A stretch of 64,000 nucleotides of DNA, taken from assembly GCF_002795405.1 (NCBI RefSeq), contig NZ_PHGZ01000004.1, positions 124,001 to 188,000 on the forward strand, read 5' to 3'. The DNA is from Caviibacterium pharyngocola (lineage in GTDB: Bacteria > Pseudomonadota > Gammaproteobacteria > Enterobacterales > Pasteurellaceae). Both the position numbers and the translations under genes were made by a program. Shown here one piece after another: positions 48,755 through 57,302 of the stretch (position 1 is its first letter; the number at the start of each line of letters is the position of its first letter). The notes under the pieces were generated by a model. It made no database searches. It saw nothing but the letters and a program-made list of their open reading frames with translations, and was not told the origin of the DNA.

Positions 48755-49774
48755 TTAATTCTGATCTTTTAGCCGACGTTGCAGCTGATCGCGCAAATTC
48801 GCCGGTAATCCCTTGATAATTAAAGAATCTTCGGCTTCATTCCAAATAACTCGTTGATCCATTAACTCGGCATCAAAACTGATTGTCACGCCTTTTCCCG
48901 ATCCTGAAAATTTCGTTAAGGTTTTTAACGCGGAACGAACCGGCGGAATCGACGACGCCAAACCGTAATCTTGCTCGGCGGCGAAATCGATGAAAGGCCG
49001 TTCATTTAGAGTGGGAATCGCCGAAGAAAGTTCCGTAAGTTCGATTTCTTCGCCGGCATTAATTTGCCCTTTGCAATAATCGAACACTTGTTTTTTCACC
49101 GCTTGGGTTTGCGTGCCGCTTAATTCGCCTTGCTCGCAATAATCGCTTACCGCCTGCAATAAACATTGGTTTTGCACTTGCGGATTCAATCCTTCTTCCG
49201 CACCTAAAAATTCCATAAAGAAGTCGCCGATTTTGCGCCCGACTCGTCCTTTTACAAAAGTTAAATAGCGATCGGAATCGGCTGAAGAACGCAAATCGGT
49301 CAAATTAATCCGCGCCGCAATATCGAATTGCGTCATTTCCAAGTATTGCGTGCGGCGAATATCCAAATTTTCATCCACCAGCATACTGACTCGGCTGTCT
49401 AATAAAGCGATAAACAAATAATCCGTCGCCAAAAAATTATATCGACACAAAATTAACGTGCCTTCATCGGCAAATGCGTATTTGCCTAATTCTTGCGCCA
49501 ATAATTCCGCCGCACGACAGCTAAAAGATAAAAAATCGCTTTCGCCTTCCAATACCCGATTCAACAGTTGCGCAAAAACCGACGAGGCGTTAAACACACC
49601 GTAACCTTTCGCTTTGTTTTGATAACCTTGATGTAGCTGCAACATCATTTGTTCCGCTTCCGGCGTAACACTTAACAACTCGTCGCGTAATTGCACGGAT
49701 AAACGGGATTGTTCCGATTCAGAGGGTGACTTGATTAATTGATGTAAAACGACTTGCTCGACAATAATGCTCAT
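48755..49774 (-). CDS. yejK: Nucleoid-associated protein YejK (NdpA)
   Basis: A 339-residue nucleoid-associated protein of the NA37/YejK family. The start at 49,774 ([15 protein letters not shown]) matches the conserved family N-terminus; the frame runs 33 codons further up but without conserved sequence. Other conserved stretches are [57 protein letters not shown] and [15 protein letters not shown]. It diverges from yejL-yejM. Confidence 0.93.
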   Translation of the reverse strand: MSIIVEQVVLHQLIKSPSESEQSRLSVQLRDELLSVTPEAEQMMLQLHQGYQNKAKGYGVFNASSVFAQLLNRVLEGESDFLSFSCRAAELLAQELGKYAFADEGTLILCRYNFLATDYLFIALLDSRVSMLVDENLDIRRTQYLEMTQFDIAARINLTDLRSSADSDRYLTFVKGRVGRKIGDFFMEFLGAEEGLNPQVQNQCLLQAVSDYCEQGELSGTQTQAVKKQVFDYCKGQINAGEEIELTELSSAIPTLNERPFIDFAAEQDYGLASSIPPVRSALKTLTKFSGSGKGVTISFDAELMDQRVIWNEAEDSLIIKGLPANLRDQLQRRLKDQN

Positions 49775-49929
49775 TATAAATTCCGCATAGCATAGAATAA
49801 AAATTTTATCGCATATTATAACCGCACTTTTATAAAAATATGCTAGGATATGCAAAATTATTCTCGTTTGCAAAACAAAACCGCCTCCATCACAGGCGAT
49901 GATAACGAACGAAATTCGCAGAACTCATT

Positions 49930-50151
49930 ATGGCAAAACATTCGAAATATCAAGATCAACAAGTTAATCACATTGTCAGCGACATCATCGCCGTCCTTGA
50001 AAAACACCAAGCGCCGGTAGATTTGTCTTTGATTGTGTTGGGCAATACGGTCAGCAATTTATTAATCGGCAGCGTCGGCAAAAATCAACGCGTGGCATTA
50101 GCGCAAGCGTTCTCCGACGCCTTACTTAATTCCGTGAAAGACAGCAAATAA
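49930..50151 (+). CDS. yejL: YejL family protein (DUF1414)
   Basis: A 73-residue helical protein with the family pattern NHIVSDIIAVLEKHQAPVDLSLIVLGNTVSNLL and QRVALAQAFSDALLNSV. Function unknown; it always neighbours yejK and yejM. Nine bases separate it from yejM. Confidence 0.93.
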   Translation: MAKHSKYQDQQVNHIVSDIIAVLEKHQAPVDLSLIVLGNTVSNLLIGSVGKNQRVALAQAFSDALLNSVKDSK

Positions 50152-50160
50152 GACGCGCGA

Positions 50161-51906
50161 ATGTTCTGGATTAAAAACGGCAAACAATATCGAGAAGAAA
50201 CCTCGCGAAAAATTTCGTGGGGTCATTGGTTTACGTTTTTTAATATCCTCTGGGCAATTATTATCGGCTCGCGTTATGCCTTTATCATCGACTGGCCGGA
50301 TACCTTATTCGGCAGATTGTATTTTTTCGTGAGCCTATTGGGGCATTTCAGTTTCATCGTTTTCGCTTTTTATCTGCTGATTATTTTCCCGCTCAGTTTT
50401 ATTGTCAAAAACAACCGCACTTTTCGCGGTTTAAGCGTGATTTTTTCCACTCTTTGCGTCACCTTATTATTGGTGGATACGGAAGTATTCTCGCGTTTTA
50501 ATTTACACCTTTCCTCCGTGGTGTGGAATTTATTGGTCAATCCGGAAAACGGCGAACTTTCGCGCAACTGGCAAATCTTCTTCACCGCAATGCCGACGAT
50601 TCTGCTGTTACAAATGCTTTTTTCCCGCTGGTCTTGGGAAAAATTGCGCAGTCTCGAACGACAAAAATGGTTAAAAGCGGTGGGCATATTTTTTGTTTGC
50701 GCCTTCACTGCCACACACTTAATTTATGCGTGGGCGGATGCTTATATTTATCGTCCGATTACAATGCAAAAATCCAATTTTCCGCTATCTTATCCGATGA
50801 CGGCGCGTTCTTTCTTGGAAAAACACGGATTCTTAGATAAAACCCAATACAGCCACACCCTTGAATGGGAAGGTCGTCCGGAAGCGGCGAAAATCGATTA
50901 TCCGAAACACGCGTTACGTTTCGGCGAGGTCAAAGAAAAAACCAATATCCTATTGATTACCGTGTCCGGTTTACGCGCCGATGCCGTCCGCGCGGACAAA
51001 ATGCCGAAACTCAACGCCTTCGCGCAACAAGCGACGCGCTATATCAATCACTACAGCACGGGCAACGATAACAACAGCGGTTTAACCGGTTTATTCTACG
51101 GATTAACCGCCAATTACACCGACAGTTTATTAAGCAACAAAACTCGTTCAGTGCTAATGGAGCGGTTGCGCCAGAATAATGAATATCAAATCGGCTTATT
51201 CTCTGCCGATCAATTCAAATCGCCGCTTTTCCGCCAAGGGATTTTCCCTAAAAATAAACTCGGCGCACGCCAAGGGGATAATCAATCGGAAACCGCGCGT
51301 TTTATTCAATGGCGAAAACAAGCGCAACAAAGCGATAAACCGTATTTCGCCTATTTAAGCTTATCCGTTGAAACGGGATTAAATGAAACAGGTTATGCCC
51401 TCGCCTTACGCGAAATCGATAGCCTATTAAACGAAGCGCTTACCGATGAAAGTGAGGACACGCTTGTCATCATCACGGCGGAGCACGGTTATAACTTCCT
51501 TAATTTGGACGAAAAACAACAAGCGAATTATTTCGCCCGCGATGAAGTTCAAGTGCCGATGATCGTGCGTTGGTCGCATTTGGCACGCGGTGAGATCGAT
51601 AAACTCACCTCGCATACGGATTTGCTGCCGGCATTAATGAAACAGGTTTTCCGCGCGGAAAATCCAGTGAGCGACTACGCGCAGGGTTACGATTTATTCG
51701 ATGCGCAACAAGAACGAAACTGGGTGCAAGCGGGGAATTATCGCTGGAACGTTATCATCACGCCGGACGGTACGCAATTCCATATCGATCGACGCGGAAA
51801 CTATCAAAAATATGACCGCACTTATAACAAAGCGTCCTCCACTCATCCGCCGCTCGGCTTATTTTTGGAAGTGTTTAATCAAGAAGATTCGTTCTTCGAA
51901 AAATAA
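50161..51906 (+). CDS. yejM: Sulfatase-like inner-membrane protein YejM (PbgA/LapC)
   Basis: A 581-residue protein with five N-terminal helices (to about residue 200) and a periplasmic alkaline-phosphatase/sulfatase-like domain (NILLITVSGLRADAVRADKMP; STGNDNNSGLTGLFYGLT; TLVIITAEHGYNF). In enterobacteria it senses lipopolysaccharide and, with LapB, restrains FtsH-mediated LpxC degradation, and thus sets LPS levels. The domain lacks a functional sulfatase role in E. coli. yejK-(div)-yejL-yejM is conserved. Confidence 0.92.
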   Translation: MFWIKNGKQYREETSRKISWGHWFTFFNILWAIIIGSRYAFIIDWPDTLFGRLYFFVSLLGHFSFIVFAFYLLIIFPLSFIVKNNRTFRGLSVIFSTLCVTLLLVDTEVFSRFNLHLSSVVWNLLVNPENGELSRNWQIFFTAMPTILLLQMLFSRWSWEKLRSLERQKWLKAVGIFFVCAFTATHLIYAWADAYIYRPITMQKSNFPLSYPMTARSFLEKHGFLDKTQYSHTLEWEGRPEAAKIDYPKHALRFGEVKEKTNILLITVSGLRADAVRADKMPKLNAFAQQATRYINHYSTGNDNNSGLTGLFYGLTANYTDSLLSNKTRSVLMERLRQNNEYQIGLFSADQFKSPLFRQGIFPKNKLGARQGDNQSETARFIQWRKQAQQSDKPYFAYLSLSVETGLNETGYALALREIDSLLNEALTDESEDTLVIITAEHGYNFLNLDEKQQANYFARDEVQVPMIVRWSHLARGEIDKLTSHTDLLPALMKQVFRAENPVSDYAQGYDLFDAQQERNWVQAGNYRWNVIITPDGTQFHIDRRGNYQKYDRTYNKASSTHPPLGLFLEVFNQEDSFFEK

Positions 51907-51974
51907 CGACGCAATATTTGATAACTGATAGTTAAAACCGATTATATTTTTAATTTTGAACCACTTATACTATC

Positions 51975-52152
51975 GTCCTAGTATCTGGTCGAAGCTTAAC
52001 CGACCTTATGTTAGGACAAGATATAATGTTATTAATTAAAAATCCGAGAATTTTTCATAACATTGCAATCAAACTCATCGATGAATCCCGTAATTCATTG
52101 AATGCAATTCTATTTTCGCTTAATAACAAGATCCCGACTTTTGGGATTTTTT
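51975..52152 (+). promoter_or_regulatory. Structured intergenic leader before the amidohydrolase gene
   Basis: An extended imperfect hairpin spans 51,975-52,017: GTCCTA with TAGGAC, a middle section of A-U and G-U pairs, and GGTCG with CGACC around a nine-base loop. A TATAAT box follows at 52,022-52,027. At 52,131-52,152 ATCCC-7-GGGAT-TTTTT forms a short terminator, 55 bases before the next start codon. This could be the yejM terminator region or an attenuated leader; the 67-codon frame crossing it does not look coding. Confidence 0.4.
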
Positions 52153-52207
52153 CATATCTGCAACAACCGGTCCGCCACCTTAATTCCTCATTTAGCACGG
52201 AGAATTT

Positions 52208-53194
52208 ATGAAAAACCACGTTCGTAGTTTTAAAACCTACATTAGAGATGAAATTATTAAAAAAGGCGGCTGGGTTAACGCACACGCACACGCCGACCGC
52301 GCCTTTACGATGACACCGGAAAAAATCGGCATTTATCACAGCAGCAATTTACAACAAAAATGGGATTTGGTGGATGAAGTTAAACGCACATCCAGTGTGG
52401 ACGATTATTACGCCCGTTTTTGTCAATCCATCGAACTAATGATTTCCCAAGGTGTCACCGCCTTCGGTACCTTTGTAGATATCGATCCGATTTGCGAAGA
52501 TCGCGCCATTATCGCCGCCCACAAAGCGCGAGAAGTTTATAAACACGACATTATTTTAAAATTCGCCAACCAAACCTTAAAAGGCGTGATCGAACCGACC
52601 GCGCGTAAATGGTTCGACATCGGTTCGGAAATGGTGGATATGATCGGCGGCTTGCCTTATCGCGACGAGTTGGATTACGGTCGCGGTTTGGAAGCGATGG
52701 ATATTTTGTTGGACAAAGCCAAATCTCTCGGCATTATGTGCCACGTCCACGTTGACCAATTCAACACACCGACGGAAAAAGAAACGGAACAGCTTTGCGA
52801 TAAAACCATCGAACACGGTATGCAAGGTCGCGTCGTGGGTATTCACGGCATTTCTATCGGCGCTCATTCCAGAGAATACCGCTATAAACTCTATGAAAAA
52901 ATGCGCCAAGCGCAAATGATGATGATCGCCTGCCCGATGGCGTGGATCGACAGCCATCGTAAAGATGATTTGCAACCTTTCCATAACGCCTTAACACCGG
53001 CGGACGAAATGATTCCGGAAGGTATCACCGTAGCAATCGGTACGGATAATATTTGCGATTATATGGTACCGTTATGCGAAGGCGATATGTGGCAAGAACT
53101 CAGCCTGCTCGCCGCCGGCTGCCGCTTTCCGGATTTAGACGCAATGGTCAACATCGCCAGCATCAACGGCAGAAAAGTATTGGGTTTAGATTAA
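52208..53194 (+). CDS. Amidohydrolase of the cytosine deaminase-like group
   Basis: A 328-residue TIM-barrel metal hydrolase. Metal ligands are visible: HAH at residues 26-28, the CHVHVDQF segment with H179/H181, IHGISIG with H213, and IGTDNICDY with D280. The DNICDY segment and overall length resemble cytosine deaminase and AtzC-type aminohydrolases, but substrate residues cannot be judged. It is monocistronic between a leader with a terminator-like hairpin and its own terminator. The start has a CGGAG ribosome-binding site. Confidence 0.8.
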   Translation: MKNHVRSFKTYIRDEIIKKGGWVNAHAHADRAFTMTPEKIGIYHSSNLQQKWDLVDEVKRTSSVDDYYARFCQSIELMISQGVTAFGTFVDIDPICEDRAIIAAHKAREVYKHDIILKFANQTLKGVIEPTARKWFDIGSEMVDMIGGLPYRDELDYGRGLEAMDILLDKAKSLGIMCHVHVDQFNTPTEKETEQLCDKTIEHGMQGRVVGIHGISIGAHSREYRYKLYEKMRQAQMMMIACPMAWIDSHRKDDLQPFHNALTPADEMIPEGITVAIGTDNICDYMVPLCEGDMWQELSLLAAGCRFPDLDAMVNIASINGRKVLGLD

Positions 53195-53230
53195 CCTATA
53201 GTTGCGTGACGCAAACATAGCGTTCAAGCG

Positions 53231-53262
53231 AAAGTGCGGTGAAATTTCACCGCATTTTTTCT
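53231..53262 (+). terminator. Amidohydrolase terminator with an embedded uptake signal
   Basis: GCGGTGAAA-TTTCACCGC perfect inverted repeat (53236-53253) followed by ATTTTTTC; AAGTGCGGT forms the left arm. Confidence 0.8.
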
Positions 53263-53274
53263 TGTTTCTATTCT

Positions 53275-54204
53275 TTATACCGCAAGTCTTTCTCTTAATT
53301 CTTCGGCGGTTTGTGCGGTTTTGATTCGTTCGAATAAGGCGACGGCTTCGGGATATTCTTTCTTTAAATATTGCAGCCATTGTTTAATACGGGCGATGTG
53401 ATAAAAACCGCTGTCGAACGGATTTTCCACCTCGGCGTAGCGAATAAGAATCGGCAACACGCTGCTCCACTGCAATTTATCTTCGCGATATTTCAACACC
53501 TTACTTAAATTCGGGATATTAAGCGCACCGCGTCCGACCATTAGATCTTGGCAACCACTGAGATTACGGCAATTTTCACCGTCTTGCCAATGCCAAATTT
53601 CACCGTTCGCGATGACGGGAATGGTTAATTTGCGCCGAATTTCGTCGATTTTCGCCCAATTAATGCGCTCAGCGCGATAACCGTCGGTTTTGGTGCGGGC
53701 GTGAATGGTGATTTCATCGGCGCCGCTTTGTTGTACGGCGTCGGCGATTTCAAAGGCGCTGAGATCATTATCCCAGCCCAAGCGCACTTTAACGCTTACC
53801 GGTAAATGCGCCGGTACCGCTTGTCTGATGGCTTTTGCCGCTTGATAAATTAATTCGGGTTGTTTTAATAATGAAGCACCGCCGTGGCTGCCGTTGACAG
53901 TTTTAGAAGGGCAACCGCAGTTAAAATCCACGCCGAAAGAACCCAATTCCACGGCGCGTTGCGCATTTTCCGCCAGCCATTGCGGATGTTGCCCTAATAA
54001 TTGTACGCGTACCGGCGTGCCGGAAGGCGTTTTGTCGCCGTTGTAGAGTTCGGGACAAAGCCGATAGAAGGTTTTGCTCGGCAATAATTGATCGACGACG
54101 CGAACAAATTCCGAAACGCACAGATCATATTCGTTAATTTCGGTTAATAATTGACGCACGGGCGGATCCAGTACACCCTGCATCGGAGCCAGAATAACGC
54201 GCAT
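53275..54204 (-). CDS. dusC: tRNA-dihydrouridine(16) synthase
   Basis: FMN-dependent reductase of uridine in the tRNA D-loop. The 309 residues contain the Dus barrel signatures [42 protein letters not shown] with the catalytic Cys, [23 protein letters not shown] and [12 protein letters not shown], and the phosphate-binding [13 protein letters not shown]. The start [15 protein letters not shown] and the absence of a DusA- or DusB-type C-terminus indicate the DusC subgroup. It is nine bases downstream of djlA. Confidence 0.93.
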   Translation of the reverse strand: MRVILAPMQGVLDPPVRQLLTEINEYDLCVSEFVRVVDQLLPSKTFYRLCPELYNGDKTPSGTPVRVQLLGQHPQWLAENAQRAVELGSFGVDFNCGCPSKTVNGSHGGASLLKQPELIYQAAKAIRQAVPAHLPVSVKVRLGWDNDLSAFEIADAVQQSGADEITIHARTKTDGYRAERINWAKIDEIRRKLTIPVIANGEIWHWQDGENCRNLSGCQDLMVGRGALNIPNLSKVLKYREDKLQWSSVLPILIRYAEVENPFDSGFYHIARIKQWLQYLKKEYPEAVALFERIKTAQTAEELRERLAV

Positions 54205-54213
54205 TACGGGAAA

Positions 54214-55101
54214 TTATTTCCAGCCTTTGGCTTTGCAAATCAGATCATACGCCGCCTGAATTTGCTGGGCTTTTTCTTTCGCCATTTCCAACATTTCCTT
54301 CGGTAATCCTTTGGAAACCAATTTATCCGGATGATTTTCGTTCATTAATCGACGATAAGCGCGTTTCACCGTATTGCGATCATCATTTTCCGACACGCCC
54401 AGCACTTTATAGGCGTCGTCTAAGGTCGGGCCGTTTGAACGTTGATAACTTTGCTGATAGCCGCCTCCTTGTTGATAACCGCCGCCCTGTTGCTGATAAC
54501 CACCGTTTTGATAGCCGCCGGTTTGTTCATAATAGAACCCGCCGCGGCTAAATTGACGTGCTGCTAATTCCGCCATTAGCAGCTGTTCGAATTGAAAACG
54601 CGACAAGCCCAATTCTTCAGCAACCACAAACAGCACTTCTTTTTCGTTATCGTGCAAATGATCATCGGCAAAAGCGGCTTTGACTTGAATGGTCAAAAAC
54701 ATTCGCAATAAATCGGCGCGTTGTCCGCAGCCCAAACGAAATTCGCGGATCACTTGGCGAATCGGAAAATCCGCGTCTTTGCCGCGACTGAAGGCGGCTT
54801 GCGCTAATTTACGATTGGCATCGTCCAATTTCATTTGCTGCATTAAACTGTTCGCCAAAGCGATGTCGTCTTCCGTCACGCGCCCTTTGGATTTGCTTAA
54901 ATGCCCCAACACGGCGAAAGTGGTTTGCATAAACAAGGATTGACGCGTCATTTTTCCTTTGAAAAAACTTGAATTTACACTGCCCAATTCATAGAGTTTC
55001 TTATCCGCGATATGCCCCAAAATGGTGCCGACAATGGCGCCGAATAAGCCGCCGAATCGCCAACCGATAATAAATCCTAATAATTTTCCGATAAAATTCA
55101 T
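54214..55101 (-). CDS. djlA: Co-chaperone DjlA (membrane-anchored DnaJ-like)
   Basis: A type III membrane DnaJ protein of about 295 residues. One N-terminal helix is rich in Gly (LLGFIIGWRFGGLFGAIVGTILG), a TerB-like helical domain follows (about 55-180), then a Gly-Gln-Tyr repeat linker (GGYQNGGYQQQGGGYQQGG, about 195-220), and a C-terminal J domain with the HPD motif (NENHPDKLVSKG). It stimulates DnaK ATPase and in E. coli activates the Rcs pathway. The ATG at 55,101 is preferred over an upstream TTG because GGAG lies six bases before it. Confidence 0.9.
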   Translation of the reverse strand: MNFIGKLLGFIIGWRFGGLFGAIVGTILGHIADKKLYELGSVNSSFFKGKMTRQSLFMQTTFAVLGHLSKSKGRVTEDDIALANSLMQQMKLDDANRKLAQAAFSRGKDADFPIRQVIREFRLGCGQRADLLRMFLTIQVKAAFADDHLHDNEKEVLFVVAEELGLSRFQFEQLLMAELAARQFSRGGFYYEQTGGYQNGGYQQQGGGYQQGGGYQQSYQRSNGPTLDDAYKVLGVSENDDRNTVKRAYRRLMNENHPDKLVSKGLPKEMLEMAKEKAQQIQAAYDLICKAKGWK

Positions 55102-55217
55102 TCGTTTCTCCAAATAAGCTAAAAAGTGCGGTCTGTTTTTCGTTTAAATTTAGGCGTTTTTCGCATTATCAATCCTTCGCGAAAACGCAATAAAAATTCA
55201 CCGCACTTTAATGAGGT

Positions 55218-55862
55218 TTATTCAACGCCGTATTGCGCACGATATGCGCGCATCGCCGGTAAGTGTTGACGATAATTTTCATCTTGCTCGATAAACCGCA
55301 ATAAATCGTCCAAATCGATGATCGACAGCACATTGCACTGATAATCACGTTCGACCTCTTGAATCGCGGAGAGTTCCCCTGTGCCGCGTTCTTTACGATT
55401 TAATGCAATCACCACCGCACTTAATTTCGCCTGATTCGCCGAAATTAAATCCATCGCTTCGCGAATCGCCGTGCCCGCGGTGATCACGTCATCCACCAGC
55501 AAAACCTTGCCTTGCAACGGGCTGCCGATTAAATTGCCGCCTTCGCCGTGATCTTTGGCTTCTTTGCGGTTAAAGCACACCGGTTTGTCCAAATTAAAAC
55601 GGTTAAATAAGGCGACGGATAAGGTCGTGCCGATAGGAATGCCTTTGTATGCCGGACCGAAAATCACATCGTAATCCAAACCGGCGGCGTGCACCGCTTG
55701 GGCATAAAAATCGCCTAAACGGGCTAAATCCGCGCCGGTGTTAAACAATCCCGCATTGAAAAAATACGGGCTGATTCGACCGGATTTAAGAGTAAACTCG
55801 CCGAAACGCAACACATTACGGCTTAAAGCAAAGCGGATAAATTCGCGTTTATAATCTTGCAT
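55218..55862 (-). CDS. pyrE: Orotate phosphoribosyltransferase
   Basis: Converts orotate and PRPP to OMP in pyrimidine synthesis. The 214 residues match the E. coli enzyme in length. Visible parts are [18 protein letters not shown], the catalytic loop with [12 protein letters not shown], and the PRPP motif [17 protein letters not shown]. It lies ten bases after rph, the same arrangement as E. coli, but no attenuator hairpin is possible in so short a gap. Confidence 0.97.
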   Translation of the reverse strand: MQDYKREFIRFALSRNVLRFGEFTLKSGRISPYFFNAGLFNTGADLARLGDFYAQAVHAAGLDYDVIFGPAYKGIPIGTTLSVALFNRFNLDKPVCFNRKEAKDHGEGGNLIGSPLQGKVLLVDDVITAGTAIREAMDLISANQAKLSAVVIALNRKERGTGELSAIQEVERDYQCNVLSIIDLDDLLRFIEQDENYRQHLPAMRAYRAQYGVE

Positions 55863-55872
55863 TGTCCGCTCC

Positions 55873-56589
55873 TTATTCCGCTAATGCCTGACGTTGTGCG
55901 GCAAAAATTTGTTCGCAGCCTTGTTTCGCCAAATCTAGCAACGTTAATAATTCTTCGTGGCTGAACGGTTCGCCTTCCGCCGTGCCTTGCACTTCGATCA
56001 TTCGACCGTCCTCTAACATTACGACGTTCATATCGGTTTCCGCCGCGCTGTCCTCGACATATTCCAAATCGCACACCGCTTCGCCGTTGACGATTCCGAC
56101 GGAAATCGCCGCCACCAAGCCTTTAATCGGATTGGTTTTTAGGCTGCCGTTCGCCACTAAGCCGTTAATGGCATCAATCAGCGCCACGCACGCACCGCTA
56201 ATAGATGCCGTGCGCGTGCCGCCATCCGCTTGAATCACATCGCAATCCAAAGTAATGGAACGTTCGCCCAAGGCTTGCAAATCCACCATCGCGCGCAAAG
56301 AACGGGCGATTAAACGCTGGATTTCCATTGTTCTGCCGCCTTGCTTGCCTTTTGCCGCTTCACGTTGCATACGGCTGTGAGTGGAACGTGGCAACATTCC
56401 GTATTCTGCCGTCACCCAGCCTTGTCCCAAGCCTTTTAGAAAGCGCGGCACGGTATCTTCTACGGTGGCGGTGCAAATCACTTTGGTTTCGCCGAATTCC
56501 ACCAACACAGAGCCTTCGGCGTGTTTGGTGTAATGACGGGTAATTTTGATCGGACGAGGTTGATTAAACGCTCTTTCATTCGGACGCAT
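55873..56589 (-). CDS. rph: Ribonuclease PH
   Basis: Phosphate-dependent 3' exonuclease that trims tRNA precursors. The 238 residues are full length, with the signature sequences [62 protein letters not shown] and [18 protein letters not shown]-like [13 protein letters not shown], and the [17 protein letters not shown] tail. Unlike E. coli K-12 the gene is intact. First gene of rph-pyrE. Confidence 0.97.
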   Translation of the reverse strand: MRPNERAFNQPRPIKITRHYTKHAEGSVLVEFGETKVICTATVEDTVPRFLKGLGQGWVTAEYGMLPRSTHSRMQREAAKGKQGGRTMEIQRLIARSLRAMVDLQALGERSITLDCDVIQADGGTRTASISGACVALIDAINGLVANGSLKTNPIKGLVAAISVGIVNGEAVCDLEYVEDSAAETDMNVVMLEDGRMIEVQGTAEGEPFSHEELLTLLDLAKQGCEQIFAAQRQALAE

Positions 56590-56679
56590 TAAAAATTCCT
56601 TTGTTTTTTAGCATAAAAGTGCGGTCATTTTAACACGCAAAAGCGCAGAAACGAAATTTCGCAAAAGCTAATTTTTTCC

Positions 56680-56709
56680 TTGACAGGAACCGTTTTTTTT
56701 TTGAATAAT
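56680..56709 (+). promoter_or_regulatory. Promoter of the EexN-like lipoprotein with a T10 tract in the spacer
   Basis: A perfect TTGACA -35 (56680-56685) and AATAAT -10 (56704-56709) are separated by 18 bases containing ten consecutive T (56693-56702). Slippage of this tract would change the spacing between the boxes and so promoter strength. Confidence 0.65.
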
Positions 56710-56743
56710 TAGGTTATGCTAAGCGCCTCACAAGGAGGGGAAA

Positions 56744-56998
56744 GTGAAAAACGCAACATTAATGTTATGTTTCGGTGCTTTGTTATTAGGATGTGACAAG
56801 CCCGAAAAAACCGTCTATTTCTATATGCAGAATCAAGACGTGCTGGAAGTCGATGCACAGGATTGCAATAACGGCAAATTACCGGCTTCATCAAAAAAAT
56901 GTCAAACGCTGGAAACGGCGAAAGACTACATCTTTTTAGTTGAACACGGTTTAGTGTTGAGCGAAAAAAGACTCCGAGAATTAGGCAAGGAGGATTAA
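56744..56998 (+). CDS. EexN-like small lipoprotein
   Basis: An 84-residue precursor with a short signal peptide and a lipobox LLLGC (Cys17), then TVYFYMQNQDVLEVDAQDC, matching the pattern of the EexN family (first known from conjugative plasmids as entry-exclusion lipoproteins). It starts at GTG with a very strong ribosome-binding site, AAGGAGGGG, eight bases upstream. There are no conjugation genes nearby, so the role here is unknown. Its terminator is followed by the best-preserved repeat element of the window. Confidence 0.8.
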   Translation: MKNATLMLCFGALLLGCDKPEKTVYFYMQNQDVLEVDAQDCNNGKLPASSKKCQTLETAKDYIFLVEHGLVLSEKRLRELGKED

Positions 56999-57024
56999 AC
57001 CGCACCGAGCTTAATACGCGAAAG

Positions 57025-57049
57025 AACGCAGAGATAAAATCTGCGTTTA
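57025..57049 (+). terminator. Terminator hairpin, first copy, without T-tract
   Basis: AACGCAGA-GATAAAA-TCTGCGTT, then AGACTAC instead of a T-run. The second copy (57199-57221) carries the T8 tract. The two agree at 24 of 25 positions. Confidence 0.8.
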
Positions 57050-57198
57050 GACTACTGACAAACCTATGATGCGAAAGGGGCGTATACCATACGCCCCTAC
57101 GGTAAAATCAAAAATCTATTATAAATCAAAATGTTATGATGTTTATGTAGGGGCGTATGGTATACGCCCCAATAATAAAAAACTTTGTCAACAAACTG
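57048..57198 (+). mobile_element. MITE-like repeat element, locus C (most complete copy)
   Basis: Left end TAGACTACTGACAAACC (57048-57064), right end TTTGTCAACAAACTG (57184-57198); the right end read in reverse gives CAGTTTGTTGACAAA, so the ends are imperfect inverted repeats. Inside are two REP-like palindromes, GGGGCGTAT...ATACGCCCC (57077-57097 and 57150-57170), exact reverse complements of each other, 52 bases apart. The element is bounded by two copies of a terminator hairpin. No open frame. Confidence 0.75.
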
Positions 57199-57228
57199 AA
57201 CGTAGAGATAAAATCTGCGTTTTTTTTC
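57199..57228 (+). terminator. Terminator hairpin, second copy, with T-tract
   Basis: AACGTAGA-GATAAAA-TCTGCGTT followed by TTTTTT, 75 bases before yicC; presumed to end the EexN-like gene's transcript. Confidence 0.85.
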
Positions 57229-57302
57229 GCGTAAACCTGACACCGCCGCAATTTCTCAGTACAATAATCGCAGTAAATTGATATGCAAAATAAGGAAAAA
57301 AT

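Noticed and set aside
52008-52211. 67-codon open frame between yejM and the amidohydrolase
   Set aside because: It crosses the terminator-like hairpin, has no ribosome-binding site, overlaps the next start and does not look like a protein family; more likely leader sequence.
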